Notes under the pieces: model-generated | What the model was told of the DNA's origin: nothing | The model's input: only the letters and a program-made list of their open reading frames with translations | Databases searched by the model: none | In this document: in pieces, positions 48,450-60,191 of the stretch | How positions within the stretch are numbered: the stretch's first letter is position 1 | How the letters are laid out: every line of letters starts with the position of its first letter | Assembly: GCA_037892935.1 (NCBI GenBank) | Contig: JAYXKI010000017.1 | Span: 806,001 to 870,000 of the forward strand | DNA from: Phlebopus portentosus | Lineage: Eukaryota; Basidiomycota; Agaricomycetes; Boletales; Boletinellaceae | Length of the DNA: 64,000 nt | Reading direction: 5' to 3' | Position numbers and translations under genes: made by a program

Positions 48450-49150
48450 ATGTCTTGGCAAGGTCAGTAGGCCATCCGTGGATGGAGGAGTGCGCATATA
48501 CTTACCAAGCCAACACATCTGTCTGCGCTGCGATACGATGTGGATTAGCATACGTTGACGACAACCTTGTTGGAACCGGCAAGATCTCGAAAGCTGCTAT
48601 TCTTGGTTTGCAAGGAGGTGTATGGGCAGCATCAGCAGGTTACAACGTACGTGCTCGGTTGTTTCTGTGCTTCCGCTGCCCATTGTCTAAACTGATTTTC
48701 TGTGTATTTTCATCAATTTTCTCACTTGATTGCTCATTTATTCGATGATATGTCCGGAACAGCTAACGGCAGACGAGCAAAAAGCCGTAATCAACGCATT
48801 CACGAATCCAGCAGAAACGCAAGCGCACGGCATCAAGCTTGCGGGACAGAAATTCTTCACTTTGCAGGCTACCGACCAGCATGTATATGGGAAGAAGGGC
48901 GTACGTCTGTCCATCTTCGTCCGGAGCTCCACTCAAGCTAACTACATTCACTTTACCGGCATGATTGCGTATCATGAATGCACGTATCTTTACGCATCTC
49001 ACCTTTTGTTATGAATAGGCGGATGGGTGCGTGTTGGTAAAGACGAATCAAGCTGTGCTCGTCACAGAGTATGCTGCACCGGTGCAGGCCGGAGAAGCGA
49101 CGACGGTCGTCGAGAGGCTCGCGGACTACCTCAAATCAGTCAATTACTAG
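48450..49150 (+). CDS. Profilin
   Basis: Cytosolic actin-monomer-binding protein that feeds formin-driven filament growth. Four exons: 48450-48462 (only 13 nt: ATG TCT TGG CAA G), 48549-48646, 48763-48900 and 49019-49150, giving 126 residues, the normal size. The sequence begins MSWQAYVDDNLVGTGKISKA, then GLQGGVWAASAGYN, GIKLAGQKFFTL, DQHVYGKKGADGCVLVKTNQ, and ends AGEATTVVERLADYLKSVNY. The N-terminal MSWQAYVD and the GxxVVE..ADYL C-terminus are family hallmarks. All splice sites are GT-AG. The inverted-duplication breakpoint lies within intron 1, about 50 nt after its donor, but this copy is intact. Confidence 0.95.
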
Positions 49151-50110
49151 ACATCGTCTGCGTCTGTGCCGATTGGTCTGGTGGCCGAAGCGTTCGCCTA
49201 AGCAGTGTTTCGGTTAGAGGCGCGGACTACCTTCTTCCCTTTTTCCTCGTGATGTTTCCTTTACATTCAAGACTATTCGCAAGAGAGTTGATGCATGGGC
49301 GCAGAGGATAAATACAGACCTCAAGAAGTCTTTTGTAGCTAATAAAATGAATGAACGAACGACCGAAGCCAGTTGAGAGCTTGATCGATCTTTCGCAAAT
49401 TCGTGCGCATCGACGTAAAAGGAATAGTTACGTCAGTGATTATCGGAGACCGTTACATAAGGAACTTCACCGCGTCTCGCGTGTCAAGAGAAGAGATTCT
49501 CTCTTATTCGAACGCTCTCCGGTGCTGATGAAAATATTCTTGACGGGAAATCGTTACTGTTGCATCTACAGGTGCCAGCGTCCGAGTCGCTCTAGAACTT
49601 GCAACCTCTCAGGACTCAGGCGGGAAGATTTGATGGATACAGAAGCAAGAAGTAACTCATGGAGTCAGTTGCTTACCGTATATCTCCGGAGTCTGTAACA
49701 ATACAGCGGGACGTATAGTTGATTATCTCCAAGCCGCAGGATATTATTATCCTCAAAACGTGGAATTTAGTTCTCCTCTCCCACCCGGAATATTTCAGAG
49801 TACCCTGTGATCTTGATCGGGGAGGAGAAGATCTTCCCATTGGCTGCTCCTCGAAAACCAGATGCCCTCTTCAAACATTTTCGCCGGAGAAGTCATTTCT
49901 GTTCCTTAAACCAATCAATAATGGCTTTCTGCTTCGTACCATGCGAATAAGGGCTTAAGATAGCAAATCGCTGCTCACTACACATCTCTCAGCTACCAAG
50001 CGTGTCTGCGCCTGTTCTCATGATGCGCTGGTCACCCGTTCGACAGTGGGCACCAGCAATACAAAAGGCGTTATTGTTCCTTTCTCTTTGAGACCTAGGC
50101 ATCATCGACA
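49151..50110. other. Intergenic
   Basis: Profilin 3' UTR and carboxylesterase upstream region; no other gene supported. Confidence 0.5.
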
Positions 50111-52481
50111 ATGTACTACTTCCAAGCATTGAGCGTGTTACTCCTCGCGGTTGGTCTGCTCTCTCCTGTTCTCGCTAATTCTCCTCAAATCGTCGATCTT
50201 GGATATGCACTGTACCAAGGAACATTCAACTCCACTTCGAACGTAACGGATTTCTTTAGCATTCGCTATGCTTCTCCACCAACAGGTCAGCTAGTCTCTG
50301 CAAGCGAAGCACGCACATTGTTGACATTTTCATTCGTCTCGCACTTTCTAGGCGAGCTTCGCTTCCAAAAGCCAGCAGCACCTCCAAATATGCGCTCTTT
50401 AGGCGTGCAACTGGCCAACACGCAACCTCCAGCATGTCCCTCTGCCGGCCAGGGAAATCAGATCGCGACGCCATTCCGTGATCTGTCTCCCAGCACACGT
50501 CGATTTGCAAATACGCGTCGACAGATTATTCCTCATTTAATCGAGGACTGTCTGTTTCTGAAGTCAGTTTTATTTCAGGCACGTTGGGGAAAAGCTCGTC
50601 TTACCTCATTTGTGCAGTGTCCATGTCTCTGGTCCGATCAATCCAAATGCCAGAATGCCGGTTGTGTTCTGGATCCATGGTGGTGGGTAAGTCAGCTCGT
50701 AGTATTGAGATAGAAGCAGGGAGTTGACGGTTTTTACTGCTTCAGCTATGTCGCGCTTAGCACAGCAGGTATGGATGGAGCGGATCTTGTAAGAGAGGCG
50801 GGAGGCGGAGTAGTCGCTGTCGAACTAGAATACCGTCTAGGAGTCTTCGGTGCGAAAGATGAATCATTTGAGGCAAATCTACCTCTGATGTCGCGCTGTT
50901 CTCAGGCTTCCTCCCTGGTGCAGAGGTTAAGAAGAACGGAGCATTGAATGCCGGTTTACGTGAGTCTTTGTATTCGCGAAGTCTTAATATGAGCTGACCT
51001 TTGCCTTAGTTGATCAACAATTTGCGCTTCAATGGATACAGCAGTTTGTGAGCACGCTCATTTATAGACACGAGATATGTTACTTAGTCTGTATCTTTCT
51101 TCTCAAGATTGATTTATTCGGTGGGGACCCGAATCAAGTTACCATTTGGGGAGAGTCGGCTGGTATGTTCCTATTTATTTCTGTTATTACAAGGGCTCTA
51201 TTGCTGATGGTGGAGCGACGACGAGGTGCTGGATCTGTACTGCAGCATCTAGTTGCTCACGGTGGTAACACTCAACCTCCCCTATTTCATCAAGCTATAA
51301 CGAGTTCAACATTCTTGCCATCTCAGTATAATTTTGACGACCCCGTGCCCGAGGTAAGCAACCGAATCTTGTCATGATCTGATGCTGACTGCTTGGTCCA
51401 AGAAACTTTACTCGGATGTCGTGCAGCTCACAGGGTGAGTGTGCTAAATATATGAAGTGCTGTGAGAGCGTGATTTAGTCGGACTTTAATTAGATGTAGC
51501 AACGCCACGGATACTTTCCAGTGTCTCGTAAATGTCGACGCTGGGACGCTTGAAGGAGCAAACGTAGAAGTGAATGAATCCGGTTTCTTCGGGACTTTCG
51601 TCATGGTTCCAGTCATCGACGGAGATTTTATCGTTGAAAGACCTATCGTGACTATAGAGCGAGGTATCCTCAATGCGGTAGGTGACCTACTTGATGTGCC
51701 CTGGGAACACTTTATCTCATTTTGTAACAAATCAGAACAGTTTCATAGCTATGACCAATACGTTTGAGGGCGGGATCTTCGTCAACTCTGACTTCTCCGC
51801 CGAGATAACACTCACAGACTACGTTACTCAGCTGTTCCCGTTGTTCGATGATGACCAAATCCAGACGGCAGTGCAGAATTACGAGAACATTGGTCTGGAG
51901 AGTGTCAACGACCAAGCGATAGCGGTCATGGGAGAATGTGAGAGACTTACAATGTACTTTGGCTCAGTGTCTCATAACTGTTCGGTTCAGCTATCTTCAT
52001 TTGTCCGACTTACCGACTCCTTAACGCTTTTCCCGGACGTTCCCATAAGGTAGTCGTAATCATTTGGTTCTCCAGTAATTTAAGTGACTGATAATGTGTA
52101 GGGACTTTTTGCGATACCGCCCGGCCAGCACGGCAACGACGTCGCGTACTATTTCCCAGGAACCACGTAGGTTTTCATGAATTCATCATGATCTGTCTGA
52201 TAACTTCCTCCGTTTCAAGTGGGCCTCCGTTCCAAAACGCACAGTTCTCTGCGTCCTTCGCAGGATCATTCATGGCTTTCGTCAAGTTCGGTGACCCGAA
52301 CATGCATCCCGTGGCTGATGACATTGCTCCGACCTGGAACGTCTTCAACAGCGGGAACACCGAGATGCTATTCAATAGGACGGAGAACTTCCAGGCAGAC
52401 GTTAGGCCGTTTACGACGGATCCTGGTCTTCTTCAACGATGCAGTTTTTGGGACTCGGTAGCTCCTTCTGTTCCTCAATAG
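50111..52481 (+). CDS. Secreted type-B carboxylesterase/lipase
   Basis: Extracellular ester or lipid hydrolase of the carboxylesterase type-B (cholinesterase-like) family. Signal peptide MYYFQALSVLLLAVGLLSPV. About 14 short exons join in frame: IRYASPPTGELRFQKPAAPP, IEDCLFLNVHVSGPINPNAR (EDCL, disulfide Cys), FWIHGGG (oxyanion hole), ELEYRLGVFGFLPGAE, nucleophile WGESAGAGSVLQHLVAHGG, acidic-residue region NESGFFGTFVMVPVIDG, and the His in PPGQHGNDVAYYFPG. The C-terminus is FVKFGDPNMHPVADD...SVAPSVPQ. The phase at each junction agrees with the tandem copy's homologous protein. No lesion found, so likely active; substrate unknown. Located downstream of profilin, same strand. Confidence 0.85.
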
Positions 52482-52946
52482 GTTCAGATCTGTGCAGAAA
52501 CACCCAATGGAATTCTTAGGATAAAGTCTTGCCTCTCACTGGTCCAAGTCGTCAATTTATGTCGCATCCGCGAGCACTACTCATTCTGAAGCGCTTAGTT
52601 CCATAGCTCTCAGTGCTCATCCAGTACCTACCCGGAGGATTAGAAGTGGCTCTCCGGACATTGATTGTATGCTATTGTACTGAAATTTTTCTCTTGAGCG
52701 TGCTTGCCATACACTCCATCGAATCTACACAAACAAGATATTCTTGCTCCGCGACATCGCGATGCCACCAATATCTGCCTCCTATTCGGTAGTCCCGCGC
52801 GGCAAATATTGCCCATTGTTCTTTATTTCTGGTGCCGTTGCTATTCTCACTCGACCTCACGGCACTTTCCACATCCGGCCTCGGAAGTACAAAATGTTTC
52901 CTCATGAAGCATGTGCTCTCATCCTGAGATCCAATCCCCAGGTGCA
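52482..52946. other. Intergenic between carboxylesterase copies
   Basis: No gene supported. Confidence 0.5.
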
Positions 52947-55280
52947 ATGCGCTGGAATCAGGCAGTGAAGTTACCCCCATGTTCGTTGGGTCTGGCATAC
53001 ATTTCTTCTGTGAGAGCTGATTCTCCTCAAGTCGTTGACCTTGGATATGCCATCTATCAAGGGAACTTCAACTCCACATCGGGTATCGCAGACTTTTTTT
53101 GGCACTCGTTATGCTGCACCTCCAACCGGTGAGCAGAAGAATTGCGTTTTTTGGGAACTACTGAAAAAATAAGTAAATAAACAACCACCATTGATCCAGG
53201 CTCGCTCCATTTTCAATTACCTGCGCTACCACTAGATATGCGTAGCTTGGGTGTACAATTAGCTAATGAACAGCCTCTAGCATGTCCATTTGCGGGAGAT
53301 AGAACTAGAATCATAGAACCTCTCCAGAATCAGGCCAACTTAACTCGTCTGCAAAGTAGCTCGATCGAGGACCTTTTATTCTGAAGATAGTGAATTGTAT
53401 CGAATGCTCAGTGCCTGATTTCGACTGAGTTTTATCAGCGTTCGTGTCTCCGGGAAGATTAACCAGAACTCGAATTCGCCAGTCGTGTTCTGGACTCACG
53501 GCGGAGGGTGAGTTGGTCGTGATTGAAACAGCCATTACCAAAGTACTGATGACTTCCTTATATGTTTCCATAGGTATGAAGAACTCAGTACTACAGGCAT
53601 GAACAGGGCAGACCTTGTAAGAGAGGTTGGGGGTTGGAATCATCGCTGTCGGGTTAGAGTATCGTCTGGGTGTTTTCGGTAAAGTAATTTGGTCGTGAAG
53701 AGTATTCGTTCATGAGATCATTTTGTTCCCAGGTTTCCTTCCCGAGAGAGAAGTCAAGATGAACGGAACATTAAATGCAGCTCTTCATGTCATCAAAGGC
53801 CGCTGAAGAAGCAACAGATGATCAGCAATTTGCACTCGAATGGGTACAGAAACATGTAGGTCTACTCATGCAAAATGTTATTTATTTCCTCTTGATAGTT
53901 GGTCTGTGAGATACACCTTTTCGGCGGTGATCCCAATATGGTCACCATCTGGGGAGAATCGGCTGGTAGGTTTTCTTCCATATCATACATTGACCGATGC
54001 AATCCACAATCTAATAAGTCGCTGATAATATGATATCAAGGTGCCGGATCTGTACTGCAGCATATGGTCGCTCATGGCGGCAATACACAGCCCCGTCTGT
54101 CTCGGCAAGCCATAACAAGTTCAACATTTCTGCCATCCCGGTTCGAATCTGACGCCCCCATACCTGAGGTGAGTGAATATCCGTGTGCGACATACTTATA
54201 ATGGCCTTTGACTGAGTGTCATCCACAATATGATAAAGAAAATCCATTCGGAAGTTGTCGGGCTCGCAGGGTAAACGTTGACGTTCTCAGATTTGCCAGG
54301 CACGTTCATCCTGAGCCCAAGGAAATGATCCTTTATATAGATGTAGCAGTACCGCGGACTCTTTCCAGTACCTTGTAAATACTGATGCTGAGGCGCTGGA
54401 AAACGCCAATAGTAAAATAAATGAAGAGGGTTTTTTGGGGACATTTGTGACTGTCCCTGTTGTTGATGGAAAGCTCATCGTCGAGCGCCCAATGCTGACA
54501 ATCGAACGAGGTACACTCAATACGGTGAGCTTTCGTGTTACTTGAGAGACGACACGCTTTCCTAACGAGATAACGTTTCAGAACAACTTCATGGCCATGG
54601 CTAAGACATTTGAAGGAGGACTCTTCGTCCCCTCGGACGTTAGGGACGCTCGAGAGCTACATTAAGGACCTTCTTTCCGCTATTCAATGACAACCAGATT
54701 CAGAAAGCTGTGCGGCACTACACGAACATCAGTATCGAACAAGCTCTCGACCAGGCAACGGCAGTCATGGGCGAATGTAAATGATACGAAGACTCTTATG
54801 GCCTGGAGTCACACAACTCTAGGACGTAGCTATTTTCATTTGCCCGACCTACCGGATTTTGCATGCGATTCCCGGCTCATATAAAGTGTGTCACACCAAA
54901 TTTGTGTCTCCGACTGGACATAGCATAAAGATAACTTTTTGCGGTACCACCTGGAGGTCATTTCGATGATGTTATTTACCATTTCTCAGGAACGACGTAA
55001 GTATATGACACTTGAAATGTTTCCTACACAAATGCCTCATTATAGTACTAGTGGTCCTCCATTCCGAAACGCAGAGTTCTCAGCTTCTTTCTCGGGTTCA
55101 TTTATGCCTTTTGTAAAGTTTGGAGATCCGAGTATGTACATAGTTCAGGATGATGTTACACCGGCCTGGAATACCTTCCATGATGGACACACGGAGATTT
55201 TGGAAGCACGTAGCCGCCTCTATTCCGCAGTGATTCGCCGTCCGTATGCAGGATTCGATGGAGTTTGCGGGACGTCGTAG
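52947..55280 (+). pseudogene. Type-B carboxylesterase tandem copy, decayed
   Basis: Parallels 50111-52481 exon by exon. Lesions: an extra T in the poly-T near 53094 (DFF/GTRYAAPP shift); EDCLFLN has become EDLLF followed by a stop, losing the Cys, and the following donor reads GATAGT; an extra base in FVPSD(V)RDAR near 54640; the last exon lacks about 25 codons, so the ancestral ending WKHVAASIPQ (stop near 55233) is out of frame. The nucleophile motif WGESAG near 53965 and FGDPSMYIVQDDVTPAW remain. Confidence 0.82.
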
Positions 55281-55588
55281 ATATGCTTTTGGACCTCTGC
55301 AGATTGTTACATTCTGGTTCAAAATTTGTGTCTGTGAGAAATGAGACAGAGGAAAGGGAAACGATGCGATATCGTCGAGCGCTGAGGCACATCCATTTCC
55401 CCGGAGTACGTTTCCACATCGCAATTTGAAGCACAGACCCCAAATCACATTCAAACGTATATAGGGTCCCGGAGATGGACAATCCTGTTTCGAAGGTTCG
55501 CTCAGAGAGAATGGCATCATAAATATTAGAGATGCAACATAACGAGGGAATAACATGCCGTATTTCGACTTCTTTAAAAAGCTCGATT

Positions 55589-57320
55589 TCAGAAATCTGC
55601 ACGAATCCATTCGCTTCCATTCCACCGACTTCTCATTGGGTAGCGACAGTGTCTGGGGAAAGTCGTCTCATCCGTCGATACACCAACCACGCTATCGGGC
55701 GCTTGACCGTTCTCAACCCAATCTATCGGATCCAGGAAACTATTCGATGCATTGGGACTACCAATAGTACTGGTGCCACCGGGTACTGAGACACTTGGTT
55801 GTCCGAAGAGCACGGCGCCCTTTCCGCCTCCGCAGTGCTCCATCCCGGGGATGAGGAACAGTCTGTAAAAATTCGTCGAGAATTGATATGCGCAGTGAGT
55901 TTGTAATTAAGTCATGGAGCCGCTTGGAGTTTCCGGAGGCAATGAACTTGCGATTGGGAGCGCCAGGTGGAAACGATTATTTTCACATTTTCGACTTGCA
56001 AAAATAACAAAAGATGTACGTACCGAATCCGTTCTTCCATGATAAGCTACCAGTTTTCCGCCTCGGGCACGGAATGCGCTGTAGTCACCACTGAATGTCG
56101 AGACTTCACCAGGATCTAATGCTTGCATTCGTGCAATATCGCCGGTTCCGAAGTCGCTGAAGTCATAGTTCGGATTGTTATCAACGACGTATCGCATCCA
56201 GTCCTGAGAATTGTTCGTCGACTATCTCGCGGTCATCCGCTATTTGAAAGCTAAGGCAACTTACCAGCGTATAAGGGAATGACTGTCCGCTGAAGACGAT
56301 GGAAGGAGCGAATGTTCCACTCTCAGTTCCTGGTTCGTACCGCGAATAGAGCAGTTCGCCTCTCAGACCGTGCAACGGTGAGTAAGTCTTGAACAGAGCT
56401 TCAACTTGCGCTTCCGTAAGACAGGTTTCAGTTTTATTCGAGGACGCATCGCAGAGCAATGCAGATGGTCGGAAGGAGCATTCATCCGGCTCCGTAATGA
56501 TCCCGTCACTGTTACCGTCGAGCGCGTCACATTGTCGAAGAAAAATCTCAGTCGAAATCACGTTCCATAACTGAGAAGGGATGAAGCTCGCGCTGCAATT
56601 GGCATTTGGCGCTCCGATGTATCGCGTGAGCATACCGCTCCAGCCCACGAGATGGTTAAAGATAGCTGCTGGAGAGCCGGCAAGAATCCCGTCGAAGTCT
56701 TCTGGATGATGGAGAGCGGCGTATAGACCTTGTCAGCCGCCGGTTGAGCAGGACATGTAATACGAAGAATTTTGAGCTTGCCCGTAGTAAGTGCTGACGA
56801 GCTGCTTGCCGACGACCGTCTCGGTGTGGATGGCCCTTGATGTATAGTCCGCAAGCACCTCGGTATTGTTTACAAAAGCTTCACCATTGTCTCCGTCATG
56901 TCCATTGTTCGATGCGACCGATGCAAAGCCAAACGAGGTGCCATAAGTCCAGGTTGGCATAATCGATGCCTACAGTTTAAATTGTCAGAAGTCTCGCGAC
57001 CGACCATAGATAAGTCAGGCGTACACCCATTAAGACCATCATTACCCAAGGCTAAGAATCTCTGGTTCCGGTCTTCAGGAAACCATGCTTCGGCAAAGAT
57101 GGAAGAGATGCTCGAAGTGTTCACGACAAATTGGATTCTGTACAACGTCGAACTGATCTGTGCAGCCGGTAGACAAGTTCCGGTCGTGGTGATTGTAGCT
57201 GAGCCTCCGCAATAAGTGGCATTAAGGATAGTTGTGTTAAGACTTGGGAAGTCTGCAGTGCGCAACGCGATGCATGTCGACGGGTCCGCTGCAATTCCCC
57301 AAGAGGCATCAATACAAGCG
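55589..57320 (-). pseudogene. Tannase family, copy C, inactivated
   Basis: More diverged third copy. Reads LNTTILNATYCGGSATI, EAWFPEDRNQRFLALGNDGL, HTETVVGKQLVSTYYGQA, then SCSTGG followed by TGA (56735) where Arg/Gln is expected, directly after the nucleophile. Frame changes also lie in the signal-peptide region, at NLD/YGTSFG near 56965, and near 55870 before MEHCGGGKG. The 3' exons end GSEWIRADF at 55589. It is convergent with the dead carboxylesterase. Confidence 0.85.
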
Positions 57321-58294
57321 CCAGAGAGCTCCTGGAGGATGGAACACGAACATGTGTCCCGTGTCGAATATAAAGCAAAGAAAAAGGTTCACATTACACA
57401 AGTGAACGGACATTGTAGTGGCGAGCAGACGAGAATTGGAAGACCAGAAGAGCAAAGAGATAACTTCAATATTCGCAGACCGGCCTGATTTGAGGGTCGT
57501 ATCCTATACGATCAGGATCAGGTGCCAAACAAAAACAAGCGACGCGCGTCAACTTTCGCGTCTGCGTCACGTGTCGTTTCTATCAAGTCTTTTTTCTTCA
57601 GTGTAGTATTCGATTTGCTGGTGCGACAGACCAGGTGGTACTTTTCTGTATCCTCCATCTCGCTCCGGAAGTCCATCTCGAATCAACTCGGAGGTTGTTT
57701 TCTGCGGTTCAAATGACCAAGCGTCGAATACACCGAGCCGAATTCTTCCCGAGAGGAAGGTGAATCGTCCAAAACAATGCCATGACACGGCTTCCAACAC
57801 TTCTGATGTGTTCTATTTTCTCAGATTGCTCTTCTAAGTAGGTCTGGTGGAAGTTCTACATCACCCGCAAGCTGCGCGAATCGCTGGTGCGGGGGAATTA
57901 ACTTCGTAGCGACGACATTGTTTCTGTGATGGCTGCAACGGGTCTGACTGTAGGGGCCTGAACGTATCTCTTCCTTTGCAAGTCACCCCGATTTGTACGA
58001 CGACCACAACGTATTCTTCGAAACTTTACCCATCGCGGAGGAGAGGAACGCTGAGTTTATTCAGTTCAGCAATAGCACAGCGACGACGACCGTTGCAGCA
58101 CATCACGGTCACGAGATCTCAATGGAGGTCGGTAGATATGGGCGCTTGATTGGGCGTCATGATTCTGGTCGTCTTCCACGTTCTTGACTTCAAACTACCA
58201 TCCTACCGCACACGCTGGTGAGCCCATCTTTCCTCCCGGAGTGTCTTGTTGGCTAAGGGAATTCACTTTTCTCTCTGATAGAGCTTTAATCACG
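57321..58294. other. Intergenic, possible unassigned exon
   Basis: About 57990-58130 (+) could be an exon (YDDHNVFFETLPIAEERNAE, preceded by TTTGCAAG and followed by GTCGGT), perhaps of the next gene, but I could not link it. Nothing else. Confidence 0.35.
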
Positions 58295-59324
58295 ATGGAG
58301 GAAGAGAAACCAGGTCAGTACGTAATTCCATTCGTTATTCAGTGTATGCTGAGTAGACTTTGTCTCCGACAGAAAGCACCTCAAGTGGTCAGCCAAGTGA
58401 TTATGATCCAGAAAAAGCGGAGAATCCGCGTTGTGATTCTGAATTCGTCCCGAAATGCTCGGAAAATGGTGAGCCCCTTGCTTTCTGTCATCTACGCGAG
58501 TTTCGTGTATTCTAATGCAGAGGTTGCGTCGGCGACCTTCATGAGAAGATTCCAGCGCTAAGTCTTACTCAGCACAGCGTCATAGCATAATTGATATCGG
58601 TCAAACGCACGACGCTCATCAGGAGCATCACCGTGACAATGCCATGGTCCAAATCTCGTTACCGACTATCAGCAGATTATCAGCGCGCGTGCAGAACATG
58701 CAGTCCGCGATGGGAAAGTTTGGGGATATCTCTCTTATAGTAGGTTTATCTTTTATGTTTTGAAAGGTGCCGCAGGATAGCATTTCACTCACACTGAATG
58801 GACGTTGATGCGTACTTTAGGCTCTCGCACAAGCATTAGCATCCCACGCGCTTCGTTTATTCTTCCTCGACGAATTCAAGAAGTACTACTCACAGCACAG
58901 CGCTAGTTACTCTGATTGGCGATGGCAACGACATCAGCGTCAGCAAGAACATCAGTACATCGAACTGCAAATTGATATGTTTACCAAGGCATCCATCCTC
59001 TGCAGCGTCTACGTTGTCTTCCACTCACTCGTCCTCGCCTTGACAAAACGATTCAGCAATGGCAAGCTCGCAGCATCAGCATCTGTGTTTGAAGTCATCG
59101 TACCGCTCGCTTTCGGGACCGTCACAATCTTCTTGGCTATCCCAGTCTTTATCGGGTGGAAGAAGGACCCGGCCCCGTACGCTCGCTTTAGCTACTACTA
59201 TTACGAGAACGACAAGCGTGAATCCCAGGACTTCCTCGAGGCCATTTCGATTTTTCTGCTGATTTGGTTCGTCTATCTCCGAGTTTGGCCTTTTGCGCGG
59301 TTAATGTTGTGTAGGAGGCAGTAA
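58295..59324 (+). CDS. Hypothetical membrane protein
   Basis: Unrecognised. The secure part is 58652-59324: MVQISLPTISRLSARVQNM..., donor after ISLI (ATA|GTAGGT), acceptor ...TACTTTAG before ALAQALASHALRLFFLDEFK, then three hydrophobic segments, ASILCSVYVVFHSLVLAL, VIVPLAFGTVTIFLAIPVFI and ISIFLLIWFVYLRVW, ending CRRQ. The Gln/His-rich RHQRQQEHQ segment lies before the first helix. Upstream small exons (MEEEKP; ESTSSGQPSDYDPEKAEN) have good splice sites and could be the N-terminus through a 44-nt intron; this join is tentative. Confidence 0.6.
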
Positions 59325-60191
59325 CAGGACATATGTACAGTCGGCTCTAGCATTCCTTTTGGTCGACGAACGCAGTTACTTTACCCTGCCCGTCCGAGTC
59401 TATTGTAGTACTATTGACCATTTACAATAATTTATTTCTAGCCTGCAATCTTTTCTCTTCTATTCTATAGACGGTCGAGATCCGAATAACCCACATCTTC
59501 ATACCTGTGACACTATTCATGAATCCGCGTCCTACATACTGGGCCGTCGTCAAGCAGCCCAATTGTCCAATTGTCGTTGCTAACACGAACTCGTAGCATG
59601 AGAAAACTTGAATCCCCGCTCTTGTGTTCCAATCACGAACGATGAGTAAGGTAATCAAAATGCTTACGTCACTCCTTCCTACTTATTGTCCTTGACCTTG
59701 ACGTCTTTGAAGCTTCTTTCACCCATCCAGATGTGTAATAAGTTGTTCGGTATTTCTATTACGAGCGTTCTCTGCATTTCTCTCTGGCGCGGAAATTTAA
59801 GGATGAATGGGGTTTTGGGATGAGGACAATAGGTGAGAATTGAATTGAGAAGGATGGAAGGAGTGGTGGTGGTGCTCGAGATGGACTGGTGCATCATGTT
59901 ACTCTCGGCCCTTGATAGAGCCTCAAGGCTCTTGCTGGATCGTTTCTTTTGTCTTTGGCGCTCTTAAGATGCAGGGTACACTTTGCGATATATGATACGA
60001 TCCGCCCGCCCGCGTCTCCGTATTTCTTTTCTCTTGTACGCTCAGGCGCTCTATCTATCGAAACGCGCGCTTTGTACAGACGCTCTGGGCTGCTGCTTCG
60101 TCAAGTCGACTCGACTCGAACGAGTTTTGCGCATCTCTTCCCTTCGCCTTGACCTTCGATCTGGAATAGTACCTTCCCTACTAGCGCAGCA
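59325..60191. other. Intergenic
   Basis: Short frames on the minus strand (59422-59897) without recognisable features; no gene supported. Confidence 0.45.

Larger units (their letters stand above)
44200..48515 (-). repeat. Inverted duplication, arm B
   Basis: Partner of 9549-14108 in opposite orientation. The right edge falls inside profilin intron 1; the left edge lies in the TPR-CHAT upstream repeat. Arm B keeps the working tannase and continues into full profilin and TPR-CHAT genes on either side, so it looks like the donor locus. Confidence 0.8.

Noticed and set aside
49351..49698. 115-residue plus-strand frame after profilin
   Set aside because: Arg-rich sequence without motifs between profilin and the carboxylesterase; coding not supported.
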